Notes: a model not told the origin generated them from the letters alone. A stretch of DNA of 64,000 bases from Paraconexibacter sp040581415 (GCF_040581415.1 NZ_CP114014.1:1178001-1242000); one strand, 5' to 3'; shown: positions 1-8,989, counted from the stretch's first letter. Translations and numbers: made by a program.

Positions 1-68
1 ACCGGCTCTGGGCTGCAGCGGCTGCCCTGACGCTGCCGGCGTCGAGCGCCCGCAGCGCTCGTCGGAAG
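1..68. other. window edge, no gene recognised
   Basis: Short edge segment. One plus-strand frame stays open into the next 300 bases, but its Arg-rich composition looks like an out-of-frame translation of GC-rich DNA. I see no motif, ribosome binding site or hairpin I can support. Confidence 0.3.
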
Positions 69-332
69 CTAACCGGCCGGAGTCGTTTCCGGAGGGCACT
101 CCGGAGCGACGTGCCCGCGGCCGGGTGCCGGCGGGCGGGGACGGGTGACGACGGTGTCCGACCCACCGGGCCCGAAGCAGACCGCGATGACCTGGACGCC
201 TTCGGCATTCAGGCGGCGCAGGAGCGCCGGCAGGTCGGCGCTGGGGGTCGAGAGGCGACAGCCCGGCGGCGGCTCGGGCACCGGATGCACGTGCCGCTGC
301 CGGGGCTGGACGTCAGAGCACGTCGCGATCAC
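69..332 (-). CDS. small hypothetical protein (doubtful)
   Basis: An 87-residue open frame on the minus strand, just downstream of the DUF6458 gene and overlapping its last 20 bases. The middle part (about residues 28-60, containing PALLRRLNAEGVQVIAVCF) has the amphipathic and hydrophobic pattern of a folded protein, while both ends are Pro/Arg/Gly-rich and look non-coding. I do not recognise a family. It could be a genuine small protein with a later start or a chance frame in GC-rich DNA. Confidence 0.3.
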   Translation of the reverse strand: MIATCSDVQPRQRHVHPVPEPPPGCRLSTPSADLPALLRRLNAEGVQVIAVCFGPGGSDTVVTRPRPPAPGRGHVAPECPPETTPAG

Positions 333-528
333 GGACGACGACGGGACGCTCGGTCCGGCGGCCGGCCCAGACGCTCGTCATCAGCAGGGTGAGGACGAGC
401 CCGATGGCGCCGACCACCATCAGGATCAGGCCGGCGGTGTGGATGCTGAACCCGCTGACCGAGGTGTTCACGGCGTAGCGCATGATCGCGCCGACGGCGA
501 TCAGGAAGATCGAAGTACCAAGCTGCAT
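313..528 (-). CDS. DUF6458 family small membrane protein
   Basis: A 71-residue protein made of two hydrophobic helices (about residues 4-20 and 29-52) followed by a short Arg-rich, presumably cytoplasmic tail. The opening (M, polar, G, then SIFLIAVGAIMRYAV) and the second-helix pattern (HTAGLILMVVGAIGLVLTLL) match my memory of the actinobacterial DUF6458 family, whose function is unknown. The start is supported by a GAGG Shine-Dalgarno motif five bases upstream of the ATG. It lies downstream of, and in the same orientation as, the sigma factor gene, with 174 bases between, so co-transcription is uncertain. Confidence 0.75.
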   Translation of the reverse strand: MQLGTSIFLIAVGAIMRYAVNTSVSGFSIHTAGLILMVVGAIGLVLTLLMTSVWAGRRTERPVVVRDRDVL

Positions 529-702
529 CTGAGCCTCATTTCGGGCGGGCCGGACGGGACGATCCTGTGCCGGCGGGGGGACGGCGCAGCGGATGCTGCA
601 GCCGTGCGCCGCGGACCCGGATGAGCGCTGCTGCGAGCGACCGGGGTCCGTGGCACACCACTAGAGCGCGTCAGGAGGCCGGAAGTTGGCTGGTCGGCCT
701 GG

Positions 703-2352
703 CTATTTCGGCGACTTGCCCGAGCGGTCCGGCTGCACTGCGGCCGGCGCGGGCGCTGCGGCCTGCGCGGGCTGGGCGGCGGCCGCCGAGGCGGCCTTTG
801 CCGGCTTCCTCGAGCTGGTCGACGCCGGGGCCTTCGTCGTCTTCGTCTGCTTGGCCGACCCGCCGGCCGACTGGACTCCGCGGCTGTTCTGCTTCTGGGC
901 CGAGGTGGCCTTGGACGTCGCCTTCGACGATGCCGACTTGGCCGCGGGCGTCGCCTTCGCCTTGGCCTTGGCCTTGGCCGCGGCGGACGACGGGCTGGTG
1001 GACTTGGGCCGAGGACCGTTCAGCTTGAGCTTGCCGGAGGCGGCGCTCGCCGGCCGCAGCCTCTTGGCCTTGGACTTCCCCGATTGCGCGCGGCCCTGGG
1101 AGGCGCCGGCGCCGCGCGGCGCCGGCGTGCCCGGTGCCGCCTGCGAGCCACCGCGGCCTGGTGACGCGCTCGCGGCTGTGCTCCCGGCCGCAGCCCCGGG
1201 CCGGAGAGGCTGTGGCACGACCCCGGGCAGCGTGCGCCCGGCGCCTGTCACGGCGACGGGCCGCGGCGCCGGTGCGGCGGCCGGCGTGCCGGCCGCCGGG
1301 GCCGGGGTCGGGGCGGGCCGGCTGCGCTCGTGCTCGACGACGACCGCGCCGCCGCCGGCGGAGGCGGCGATCGCGGCGACCACCAGCGCCTTCGCGACGA
1401 GCCCCGAGGATCCGGCGGCGACGGCGCCGGTGGCGGTGCCGGCCGCCACGGCGGCGACCGAGCCGCCGGTGGCCGCGGTCCCGCCGGCGCCACCGCCCAG
1501 GGTCGCGGCCGCGCCTGCGCCCGTGGCCGCGACGCCGGTCGCGACGACCGGGTCCGCCGCCGCCTGGACCGCACCGAGGATGTGGTCACGCAGGCCGACG
1601 GCCGGCACCACCGGCAGAACGGCGCCGAGCAGCGTGCGCTGCCGGGCGACCTCGTCCTTGAACTCCGCGCACTCGGAGCAGACCGCGAGGTGGCGGCGCA
1701 GCTCGGTCCGGCGCAGCGCGCTTCCGCGCAGCGTCGCGAGCTGCTCACGGATGGGGGCGCAGTCCGCCGCGCGTGCGGCCCGGTACCCCATCAGCGCCTC
1801 GCGTCCCTGGAACACGAGCGCCTTGACCTTGTCCCGCCGGACGTCGAGCGCCTCCGCGATCTGCTCGTGCGACATGTCCCCGAGCTCGGAGAGAACGAGT
1901 GCGGCCCGCTGGTCCTCGGGAAGCCTCGCCATGTCCGCGAGCACGTCCCTGAGGTCCTGGCGCTGCTCCACCTCGGCGGCGACGAGCAGGCCTTCGCCGC
2001 TGGCCTCGGGTACGTCCTCGAGGGCGACGGTGTGACGGCGAGCCCGCAGCATCGAGAGGCACCGGTTGCGCGCGATCGCGTACAGCCAGGGCCGTAGGTC
2101 GATGTCCCGATCGTCGGCACGGAGCCGGCCGTGCGCGCTGACGAACACGTGCTGCAGCGCGTCCTCGGCCTCCTCGCGGCTGCCGAGCATGTGGCGGCAG
2201 AAGGACAGCAGCGGGCGGTGGTAGCGGTCGTAGATCGCCTCGAAGCAGCGGGCGTCCCCGCCGCGCACGCCCGCCACCAGTCGGCGGTCATCGGCCGACC
2301 CCGGGCGCGCGACGCGCCTGACGGCGGGCCGCAGGACGCTCGCCGCGCTCAT
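703..2352 (-). CDS. ECF-type sigma factor fused to zinc-finger and membrane anchor
   Basis: A 549-residue sigma-70 family protein, about three times the length of a simple ECF factor. Region 2 is at about residues 25-110 (YDRYHRPLLSFCRHML, then EDALQHVFVSAH and LRPWLYAIARNRCL), and region 4 at about 140-195 (LPEDQRAALVLSEL, EIAEALDV-like helix-turn-helix). It continues into a ZAS-like motif (RRHLAVCSEC, an H-x3-C-x2-C pattern usual in zinc-binding anti-sigma factors), a Gly/Ala-rich stretch, one probable transmembrane helix (about residues 320-345) and a roughly 200-residue Pro/Ala then Lys/Ser/Ala-rich tail. From the family it should direct RNA polymerase to a stress or envelope regulon. The fused anti-sigma-like part suggests the factor is held at the membrane and released or modulated in place. 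No separate anti-sigma gene is adjacent, which fits. Confidence 0.85.
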   Translation of the reverse strand: MSAASVLRPAVRRVARPGSADDRRLVAGVRGGDARCFEAIYDRYHRPLLSFCRHMLGSREEAEDALQHVFVSAHGRLRADDRDIDLRPWLYAIARNRCLSMLRARRHTVALEDVPEASGEGLLVAAEVEQRQDLRDVLADMARLPEDQRAALVLSELGDMSHEQIAEALDVRRDKVKALVFQGREALMGYRAARAADCAPIREQLATLRGSALRRTELRRHLAVCSECAEFKDEVARQRTLLGAVLPVVPAVGLRDHILGAVQAAADPVVATGVAATGAGAAATLGGGAGGTAATGGSVAAVAAGTATGAVAAGSSGLVAKALVVAAIAASAGGGAVVVEHERSRPAPTPAPAAGTPAAAPAPRPVAVTGAGRTLPGVVPQPLRPGAAAGSTAASASPGRGGSQAAPGTPAPRGAGASQGRAQSGKSKAKRLRPASAASGKLKLNGPRPKSTSPSSAAAKAKAKAKATPAAKSASSKATSKATSAQKQNSRGVQSAGGSAKQTKTTKAPASTSSRKPAKAASAAAAQPAQAAAPAPAAVQPDRSGKSPK

Positions 2353-2519
2353 GCGAGGCGTCTCGCAGCGGCCGCTGGGACCGCGAACGCGCCGCGGACC
2401 CCAGAGACCTTGCGGCGGTGTCGCGGAGGGCCATACGTGAAGAACCCGCTGGGCGGCATGAGGTTGGTCGATCGCATCACAGTGTCCGGGGGCGAACGGG
2501 CGCGCCGCCCGCCCCGACT

Positions 2520-2663
2520 CTACGCTCGCGCGCCACGCCCGCGGCCGACGACCAAGACGACCAGCAGGACGACGGCGACAATCAGCAGCAGCTTGGAGCT
2601 CACGGCGCCGCCGACGAGGAACAGGATCAGCAGCACCAGCAGGACGAGTTCGAGCGTGGTCAT
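2520..2663 (-). CDS. 47-residue hydrophobic membrane peptide
   Basis: A tiny protein, MTTLELVLLVLLILFLVGG followed by a second hydrophobic run and a Gly/Arg tail, so it should be a small inner-membrane hairpin. The start at 2663 is set by a strong AAGGAG motif seven bases upstream; the open frame extends further 5' but that part is polar and lacks such a site. Small peptides with this layout (DUF3309-like) are common in bacteria and have no known role. It stands alone between the sigma factor and the divergently oriented secreted glycosidase-like gene. Confidence 0.6.
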   Translation of the reverse strand: MTTLELVLLVLLILFLVGGAVSSKLLLIVAVVLLVVLVVGRGRGARA

Positions 2664-2884
2664 GGCGTGCTCCTTCTTTCGAGGACAGAACGTCGAGAAC
2701 CGTTTCATACCCGGAACACGGTCACCCACACACGAAGGAGCAACCGCGGTGGCGGTCGCCAACCTTGGATCGCCCCAGGCGTTTCAGAGTGCGTGATCCA
2801 GCCCGATCCAGCCACCGTCCCGCCGTGCCCGGACCCGCGCATGGGCTCAAGGGGCGGCGGAGCACGGCCGATGGGGACATCGAC

Positions 2885-4369
2885 ATGGTCCCCGGCCTCC
2901 ACCAGCGTCGCCGGACCGCCCAGGCACTGCTGGCGGCGTTCGCGCTGGCCGTCTGCCTCTGCGGGCTGCTCCCCGCGCTTGCGTCCGGCGCCGGCCTGTG
3001 CCTGCCGACCGGCAGCCTCGTGACCCCGGCGAGCGGCGACGCAGCGCTGCGGTTCGGAATCTATCCCGGCGGCGCGGCCGGCTCGGTGGAGGGCAAGCCC
3101 GACCCCGCCCCGGAGGACCCGGTCGCGCGCCTGGCTGCGCTGGAGCTGCTGCGCCCCACGAACGGCCGGCTCGGCGTCCACATCTACACGGCCTACACCG
3201 GCGACGCCGCGGCCGACGAGGGGACCGCGCTGTGGATGGACGGGGAGATCGCCGCCTACACGGCCGCCGGGTTCGACGTCGAGCTCGTCGTCCGGTACAA
3301 GCCGGAGGGCCTCGCCCGGGCACAGGCCGTCACGGGATTCGCCCGGTTCGTGCGGGCGACGGTTCGCCGGTACGGCGGCAACGCTCGCTTCACCTCCCTG
3401 CAGGTCACGAACGAGGCGAACCTGACCGGCGCCCCCGACGCGTCGGACGGCGCGTTCGCCGGGGCGACCGACGCGCTGGTCGCGGGCGTCATCGCCGCCA
3501 AGGCCGAGGTGCGCGAGACCAACTTCGCGCAGGTCCAGGTCGGGTTCAACTGGGCCAGCGACGCACGTCCTGCGGCCAGCACGGCGTTCTGGAAGGCGCT
3601 CGCCGATCAGGGCGGCGCCGCATTCGCGGACGCCGTCGACTGGGTCGGCCTGGACGCCTACCCCGGAACGTGGTTCCCGGCCCTCGATGTCAGCTCGCTG
3701 CTGCCGGGGCTCGCGGGCGCGGCGCTCGACTCGGCCCTCGCCACGGTCCGCGGCTGTCACATGCCGGCGGCGGGCCTCGGCACCGACATCCCGATCCACG
3801 TCAGCGAAAACGGGTACCCGACCGGTCCGGGACGCTCGCCGGCGACCCAGTCGCGCGTCCTCGAGGAGATGGTGCGCGCCGTCGCGCGTCGCGCCGCCGC
3901 GTACAACGTCAGCGACTACAACTGGTTCGACCTACGGGACAGCCGCTCGGACCACCCGCACCTCGAGAGCCAGTACGGCCTGCTGCGCGACGACTACTCG
4001 CTCAAGCCGGCCTTTTCGACATACCGCAGGCTGATCGGCGAGCTCGGCGCCGGCGCCGACACGAGCGGCGCGCCCACGGTGCAGCCGGCGGCGAACGCCG
4101 TCACGCCGTCCGCGAGCGCCTGCACCAGGTCGCCGGCGCGCATCGCCGTGCCGCGGCGCAAGGGCTGGAAGCTGCGCTCGCTCCGCGTGATGCAGGGCAG
4201 CCGCGTGCTGAAGACGCTGCGGCAGGCAGCGGTGCCGGCCTGGATCCGGGTGGCGCTGAAGCCCGGACGGACACGCGTGACCGTCCGCGTCAGCACCCGG
4301 CGCGGGCGCACCCTGCGCACCCAGACCGTGCGGCGGACGCTGACGGTCTGCGGAACCACCGCCGCCTGA
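2885..4369 (+). CDS. secreted glycoside-hydrolase-like TIM-barrel protein
   Basis: A 494-residue exported protein. Starting at the ATG at 2885 gives an Arg-containing n-region and a hydrophobic core (AQALLAAFALAVCLCGLLPALA), a normal signal peptide; a longer in-frame start would put 40 extra residues ahead of it. The central 330 residues resemble clan GH-A barrels: LQVTNEANLTG supplies the usual Asn-Glu acid/base pair at the end of strand 4, and IHVSENGYPTG supplies a candidate nucleophile Glu at strand 7; NWFDLRD is a typical strand 8. The last 80 residues form an Arg-rich module bracketed by Cys that also occurs in the SGNH hydrolase of this window. The substrate is unknown; it may act on cell-surface or environmental polysaccharide. 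Confidence 0.72.
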   Translation: MVPGLHQRRRTAQALLAAFALAVCLCGLLPALASGAGLCLPTGSLVTPASGDAALRFGIYPGGAAGSVEGKPDPAPEDPVARLAALELLRPTNGRLGVHIYTAYTGDAAADEGTALWMDGEIAAYTAAGFDVELVVRYKPEGLARAQAVTGFARFVRATVRRYGGNARFTSLQVTNEANLTGAPDASDGAFAGATDALVAGVIAAKAEVRETNFAQVQVGFNWASDARPAASTAFWKALADQGGAAFADAVDWVGLDAYPGTWFPALDVSSLLPGLAGAALDSALATVRGCHMPAAGLGTDIPIHVSENGYPTGPGRSPATQSRVLEEMVRAVARRAAAYNVSDYNWFDLRDSRSDHPHLESQYGLLRDDYSLKPAFSTYRRLIGELGAGADTSGAPTVQPAANAVTPSASACTRSPARIAVPRRKGWKLRSLRVMQGSRVLKTLRQAAVPAWIRVALKPGRTRVTVRVSTRRGRTLRTQTVRRTLTVCGTTAA

Positions 4370-4494
4370 CGGCGCCGGCGCGCGCCCGGCGAAGTGGGGC
4401 GGCGTGACCCGTTTGGTTTGAGCGCTTGCACCGGAAGTAGCCCGACTCGGATTTCACGCATGTCGGATGTCGACCTGGGTATTCGGCGACCTTC

Positions 4495-7281
4495 ATGTTG
4501 CGTATTGGGGGAGCGGGGACGGGGGTCCCGGACGACATCACGACGCCGGTCGGCGAGGGAAGCGAGGCGGCCGACCGCCGCCAGGCGTCCCGGCGCCGGC
4601 GCCGGCGCCGGCGCCGGCGGCGTCACGACCGGCACCTGATCGACGCGCTGTCCCGCACGCAGCGGCGCCAGTTGGCCGTCCTGTGCGTGGCGTGGGTCGC
4701 GACGTCGGCGTGGGCGTGGAGCTGGTGGATCGACCCCGCGCACGTGGAGTCGGTCCCGGCGTTCGTCCTGAACTCGCTGCTGCTGTCGGCCGAGACGCTC
4801 ATCCTGCCGGCGTGGTTCTTCTTCTGGCTGTGGCGGATGAAGCGGCCGGACACGCGGATCCCGGTCCCGTGCCTGCGCACGGCGATGGTCGTGACCAAGG
4901 CCCCGAGCGAGCCCTGGCCCGTGGTGCGGCACACCCTCGAGGCGATGCTCGGGCAGCGGTTCCCCTACCACTACGACGTCTGGCTGGCCGACGAGCAGCC
5001 GACCGCGGCCACCCGCGCCTGGTGCAGCGAGCACGGGGTGCGCGTCTGCACCCGCGAGGGCGTCGCCGAGTACCACCAGCCGGTGTGGCCGCGGCGTACA
5101 CGCTGCAAGGAGGGCAACCTCGCGTACTTCTACGACATGTACGGGTATCGCGAGTACGACGTCGTCGCCCAGCTCGACGCCGACCATGTCCCGGAGCCGG
5201 ACTACCTCGCGCACATGCTGCGCCCGTTCGCTGATCCGATCGTCGGCTACGTGGCGGCGCCGAGCGTCTGCGACCGGAACGCGGCGCGCTCGTGGGCGGC
5301 CCGCGGCCGGCTCTACGCCGAGGCCGTGCTGCACGGCCCGATGCAGTCGGGGCACAGCGGCGGCTACGCACCGAGCTGCATCGGCTCGCACTACGCGGTG
5401 CGAACCCGCGCCCTCAGGGAGGCGGGGGGTCTCGGGCCGGAGCTGGCCGAGGACTTCACGACGACGCTGATGCTCAGCTCCCACGGCTGGCAGGGCGTCT
5501 TCGCCGGTGACGCCGAGGCCCACGGGGACGGCCCCGAGTCGCTGCCCGACTGCCTGACCCAGGAGTTCCAGTGGTCGCGGAGCATGATGAACGTCGCCCT
5601 CGGGGTGGGCGGCGCCTATTGGGCGGGCCTGCGCAGGACGGCCAAGGCGCGGCTCGGGTTCTGCCTCCTCTGGTATCCGCTCTTCGGGCTGCTGATGCTC
5701 GCGTCGGTCCTCGTGCCGGTCGTGGCGCTCGTGACGCAGACGCCGTTCGTGCGCGTCTCGCTCGGCGACTTCTACACGCACTTCGCGCCGTCGGTCCTGA
5801 CGCTGCTGTGCGTCGTCCTGTGGCTGCGGCGCCTGGCGTTCCTGCGGCCGCGGACCGCCCGCGCCGTGTCCTGGGAGATGGCGCTGTTCCAGCTCGTGCG
5901 GTGGCCGTGGGCACTGATCGGCTGCGCGCATGCGGTCGCGGGCCGGATCCTCGGCCGCGAGTTCGCGTTCAAGGTCACGCCCAAGGGCAGGACCGGTGCC
6001 GCGCAGATGCCGTTCCGGGTCATCGCGCCCTACCTCGCGCTCTCGCTGATCTCGTCCGCGCCGTTCGTGCTAGGCGTTCCGACCGGGGCGGCGCACGGGT
6101 ACCGGACGCTCGCGCTGGTCAACGTGGCGCTGTACCTGCTCGCGGCGATCGCGGTCCTCGTCCTGCACGTCGCCGAGCACCCGCCGCGGCACCGCCGGGC
6201 CGTCGTGCGCGGGTCGGTCGGCAAGGCGGTCCTCATCGGCCTGGTCGCCGTGACCGCCGGGGTGGCGGTCCTCCAGCCGGCGCCGTTCGCCGGCTTCGCC
6301 CCCGTGCAGGACGCCGAGGGGGCTGTCGCCTGGCCGCTGCGCGAGCCCGTGGCCGGACAGGTCGTCATCGGCGTGACCACCGACGCGCTCGCCAAGAACT
6401 CGACCCGCCCGTGGGACGCCGGGGACCTCGTGCAGGTCAATGCGTTCGAGCGTCACGCGGAGGGGGCGACCGGCATCGTGCAGTGGTTCGCGGACTGGGC
6501 GCATGCGCCGCGGCCGGACCTGGCCCAGTTGCGGGCGATCGCGGCCCGCGGGAGCGTGCCCCAGATCAGCTGGGAGCCGTGGGACTACTCGAAGGGCCTG
6601 AACACGGCCCAGCCGGAGTTCCGGCTGCGCGCCATCTCCGCCGGCCGGCACGACGCCCACATCCGCACCTGGGCCCGCGCGCTGCGGAGCTACCGGGGAC
6701 CGGTGCTGCTGCGGTTCGCCCACGAGATGAACGGCACCTGGTATCCGTGGGGGCAGTCCTCCAACGGGAACCGCCGCGGCGACTACCGTGACGCCTGGCG
6801 CCACGTCCACGCGATCTTCGCGGCCGAGGGTGCCACCAACGTCCGCTGGGTCTGGAGCCCCGTGGCGCGGCCCCTCGACTCGCTGGACTACCCCGGCGAC
6901 GACGTCGTCGACGAGGTCGGCCTGTCGGGCTTCAACGGCGGAACCGCGCTTCCGTGGACCGGCTGGCGCAGCTTCGAGAGCATCTTCGACAGGCCGCTGA
7001 AGCAGCTGCACGCGGTGGCACCCCACAAGCCCGTCCAGATCAGCGAGGTCAGCAGCGCCGAGCACGGAGGCGACAAGGCGCGGTGGATCCTGGACATGTT
7101 CGCCTACCTGCGGCGCCACCCGGGCATCAGGTCGGTGCTGTGGTTCGACCTGCGCAAGCAGACCGACTGGCGCGTCGCGAGCTCTCGCGACGCCGCAGCG
7201 GCCTTCGCCGCGGGCCTGGCGGGACGGACGGCCGTCGCGTCCCCGCGGGCATCCGCCACGCCCCTCGTGTCCCGGCCCTGA
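4495..7281 (+). CDS. membrane GT2 glycosyltransferase fused to GH26-type hydrolase
   Basis: A 928-residue fusion. An Arg-rich N-terminus precedes two membrane helices (about 57-110). A cellulose-synthase-like GT2 domain follows, with DAD at 228-230, ED at 319-320 and a Q-x3-W motif at 356-360 (QEFQW). Five or more membrane helices (about 385-570) and one more near 600 lead to a C-terminal domain typical of GH26: HEMNGTWYPWG with acid/base Glu744, and QISEVSS with candidate nucleophile Glu851. The transferase should build a beta-linked glycan from a nucleotide sugar on the cytoplasmic face, and the GH26 domain should sit outside and trim or release it. GH26 enzymes cut beta-mannans or mixed-linkage beta-glucans, so such a polymer is likely. 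The ATG at 4495 lacks a clear ribosome binding site, so the true start may differ. Confidence 0.85.
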   Translation: MLRIGGAGTGVPDDITTPVGEGSEAADRRQASRRRRRRRRRRRHDRHLIDALSRTQRRQLAVLCVAWVATSAWAWSWWIDPAHVESVPAFVLNSLLLSAETLILPAWFFFWLWRMKRPDTRIPVPCLRTAMVVTKAPSEPWPVVRHTLEAMLGQRFPYHYDVWLADEQPTAATRAWCSEHGVRVCTREGVAEYHQPVWPRRTRCKEGNLAYFYDMYGYREYDVVAQLDADHVPEPDYLAHMLRPFADPIVGYVAAPSVCDRNAARSWAARGRLYAEAVLHGPMQSGHSGGYAPSCIGSHYAVRTRALREAGGLGPELAEDFTTTLMLSSHGWQGVFAGDAEAHGDGPESLPDCLTQEFQWSRSMMNVALGVGGAYWAGLRRTAKARLGFCLLWYPLFGLLMLASVLVPVVALVTQTPFVRVSLGDFYTHFAPSVLTLLCVVLWLRRLAFLRPRTARAVSWEMALFQLVRWPWALIGCAHAVAGRILGREFAFKVTPKGRTGAAQMPFRVIAPYLALSLISSAPFVLGVPTGAAHGYRTLALVNVALYLLAAIAVLVLHVAEHPPRHRRAVVRGSVGKAVLIGLVAVTAGVAVLQPAPFAGFAPVQDAEGAVAWPLREPVAGQVVIGVTTDALAKNSTRPWDAGDLVQVNAFERHAEGATGIVQWFADWAHAPRPDLAQLRAIAARGSVPQISWEPWDYSKGLNTAQPEFRLRAISAGRHDAHIRTWARALRSYRGPVLLRFAHEMNGTWYPWGQSSNGNRRGDYRDAWRHVHAIFAAEGATNVRWVWSPVARPLDSLDYPGDDVVDEVGLSGFNGGTALPWTGWRSFESIFDRPLKQLHAVAPHKPVQISEVSSAEHGGDKARWILDMFAYLRRHPGIRSVLWFDLRKQTDWRVASSRDAAAAFAAGLAGRTAVASPRASATPLVSRP

Positions 7282-7443
7282 GCCGACCGAGGTGTGCGTG
7301 GGGTGACCGGGGGCGTGCTCAGTCCACAACCTGGACCGCTGGCGTGCGTTCTTCCTGACGACGCATCCGGGTCCGGTCCGCCGCGACCCGGGACAGGTCC
7401 ACCGCTCCAGGGCAGGGGCACCCTCCACACAAGGACGTGAATC

Positions 7444-8916
7444 ATGATGTTCCACGACTCGGTGCGCGTCGCGCACCTGTCGTCCCGCCGGCTGACCCGC
7501 GCAGCTGCGCTGTCCGCCGTCGTCGTCGGCGCCTCGCTGGCCTGCGGCGCCGGAAGCGCGCAGGCCGCAACCGCGACCTGGACCTGCGGCGCGAACGCCG
7601 TCACGGCGTCGGTGGTCGGCATGACGCAGCTGAACCCGATCACGGCGTCCCGGACCCCGTGCGCGGATCAGAGCGTCGGACTGCCGAACACGACGGACGC
7701 CGTCGGCCTCGCGCCGACGATCAACGCGCGGTCGGCCTACGCGATCACGTCGGCCGCACCGCCGGCCGGACGGCCGATCACCCAGACGATCGGCGGCGCC
7801 GCCGGAGTCGAGGGGCTCACGGTGAAGACCGCCGGCGGCACGGTGGTCATCGGGGTCGGTGCGGCGCAGTCGTCCGCGTCGGCGTCGTGCAAGGACGGCA
7901 AGGCGGTGCTGGCGGGCACGAGTCAGGTCGTGGACCTGACGATCAACGGCCAGACGGTGTCGCTGGACGGGCTGCTGACGAGCCTGACGGATGCGATCTC
8001 CAACTCGCCGCTGGGCGGGGTGGTCTCCGTGAAGCTGAACGAGCAGGTGGTGGCCGGTGAGACGCTGGTGCAGCGCGCGGCGCACGTCCGCGTGCTGTCG
8101 GCGATCGGCGCCAGCCCGCTCGCCGACATCATCGTGGCCCAGTCGACGGTGAGCTCGTCGAGCGCCTGCGATCCGGCGGCCGACGGCAACGTCGATCCGA
8201 ACGGCGGCGGCACCGGCACCGGGACGGGCACGGGCACCGGGACGGGCACCGGCACCGGCTCCGGTGGCTCGGGCCTCGCGACCCTCAGCGGCGTCTGCCC
8301 GGCGGGTTCGACGCTCGACCAGGACCGGGTGCTGTGCATCATCACGGCGGCCAAGAGCGGCGGCCAGGGTGAGATCGTGATCGGTCGCCCGTTCACCGGC
8401 CCGTCCGGCGGCACCGTGATCTCGCTGGTCAACGCACGCAAGAAGTACCGCAGCATCTGCCTCTCCGGCAGCGGCCCGCGGTACGCGATCGTCGGCACCA
8501 ACGGTGCCAACCGCATCACCGGTCGCAACACCGCCGACCGGATCCTCGCGCTCGGCGGCAACGATCAGGTCGACGGCGGCCGCGGCAGCGACTGCATCGA
8601 TGGCGGCAGCGGCCGCGACAACCTGTCGGGCGGTCTCGGCAACGACCGCATCTACGGGACAACCGGCGGCGACGCCCTCAACGGCGGACCCGGCACGGAC
8701 CGCCTGAGCGGCGGGACCGGCAACGACTCGATCAACGCCGCGTTCGGCGCCGACAGCGTCTCCGGCGGCACCGGGGTCGACTTCATCAACGTCGCCACCG
8801 CCGGTCCGCCGGCCCGCGTCGACTGCGGCAGCGCTCGCGACAAGGTCCGCCTGAACCGCAACGAGCGCGGCCGTATCCGCGGCTGCGAGACGATCCACGT
8901 GTTCAACGACCAGTAG
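7444..8916 (+). CDS. secreted protein with RTX-like glycine/aspartate repeats
   Basis: A 490-residue exported protein with a signal peptide (cleavage probably after GSAQA, near residue 41). An N-terminal domain of about 190 residues (GGAAGVEGLTVKTAGGTVV and on) resembles the choice-of-anchor or adhesive beta domains seen in actinobacteria. A (GT)n linker joins it to a second domain and about eight nonapeptide-like repeats of the GGxGxDxhx type (GGNDQVDGG, GGSGRDNLSGG, GGTGNDSINAA), which normally bind calcium in a beta-roll. It ends with a Cys-containing tail (RVDCGSARDKV, RGCETIHV). The first ATG has an AAGGA motif eight bases upstream. It is probably a cell-surface protein rather than a toxin: there is no type I secretion gene nearby. 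Confidence 0.75.
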   Translation: MMFHDSVRVAHLSSRRLTRAAALSAVVVGASLACGAGSAQAATATWTCGANAVTASVVGMTQLNPITASRTPCADQSVGLPNTTDAVGLAPTINARSAYAITSAAPPAGRPITQTIGGAAGVEGLTVKTAGGTVVIGVGAAQSSASASCKDGKAVLAGTSQVVDLTINGQTVSLDGLLTSLTDAISNSPLGGVVSVKLNEQVVAGETLVQRAAHVRVLSAIGASPLADIIVAQSTVSSSSACDPAADGNVDPNGGGTGTGTGTGTGTGTGTGSGGSGLATLSGVCPAGSTLDQDRVLCIITAAKSGGQGEIVIGRPFTGPSGGTVISLVNARKKYRSICLSGSGPRYAIVGTNGANRITGRNTADRILALGGNDQVDGGRGSDCIDGGSGRDNLSGGLGNDRIYGTTGGDALNGGPGTDRLSGGTGNDSINAAFGADSVSGGTGVDFINVATAGPPARVDCGSARDKVRLNRNERGRIRGCETIHVFNDQ

Positions 8917-8923
8917 CCGGCCG

Positions 8924-8957
8924 GGTGGGTGGGCGGAACTTCGTTCGCCCACCCACC
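8924..8957 (+). terminator. hairpin terminator after the RTX-like gene
   Basis: A 15-bp stem with a single bulged G (GGTGGGTGGGCG-G-AAC against GTTCGCCCACCCACC) and a three-base loop starts eight bases after the stop codon. There is no T-run, as is usual in such GC-rich genomes. Confidence 0.65.
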
Positions 8958-8989
8958 AACCTCGGGATGCCGGCGACGTTGTGCTCTGT

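Noticed and set aside
7444..8916. RTX toxin
   Set aside because: It has an N-terminal signal peptide, no hydrophobic toxin domain and no type I secretion genes, so a surface protein is more likely.
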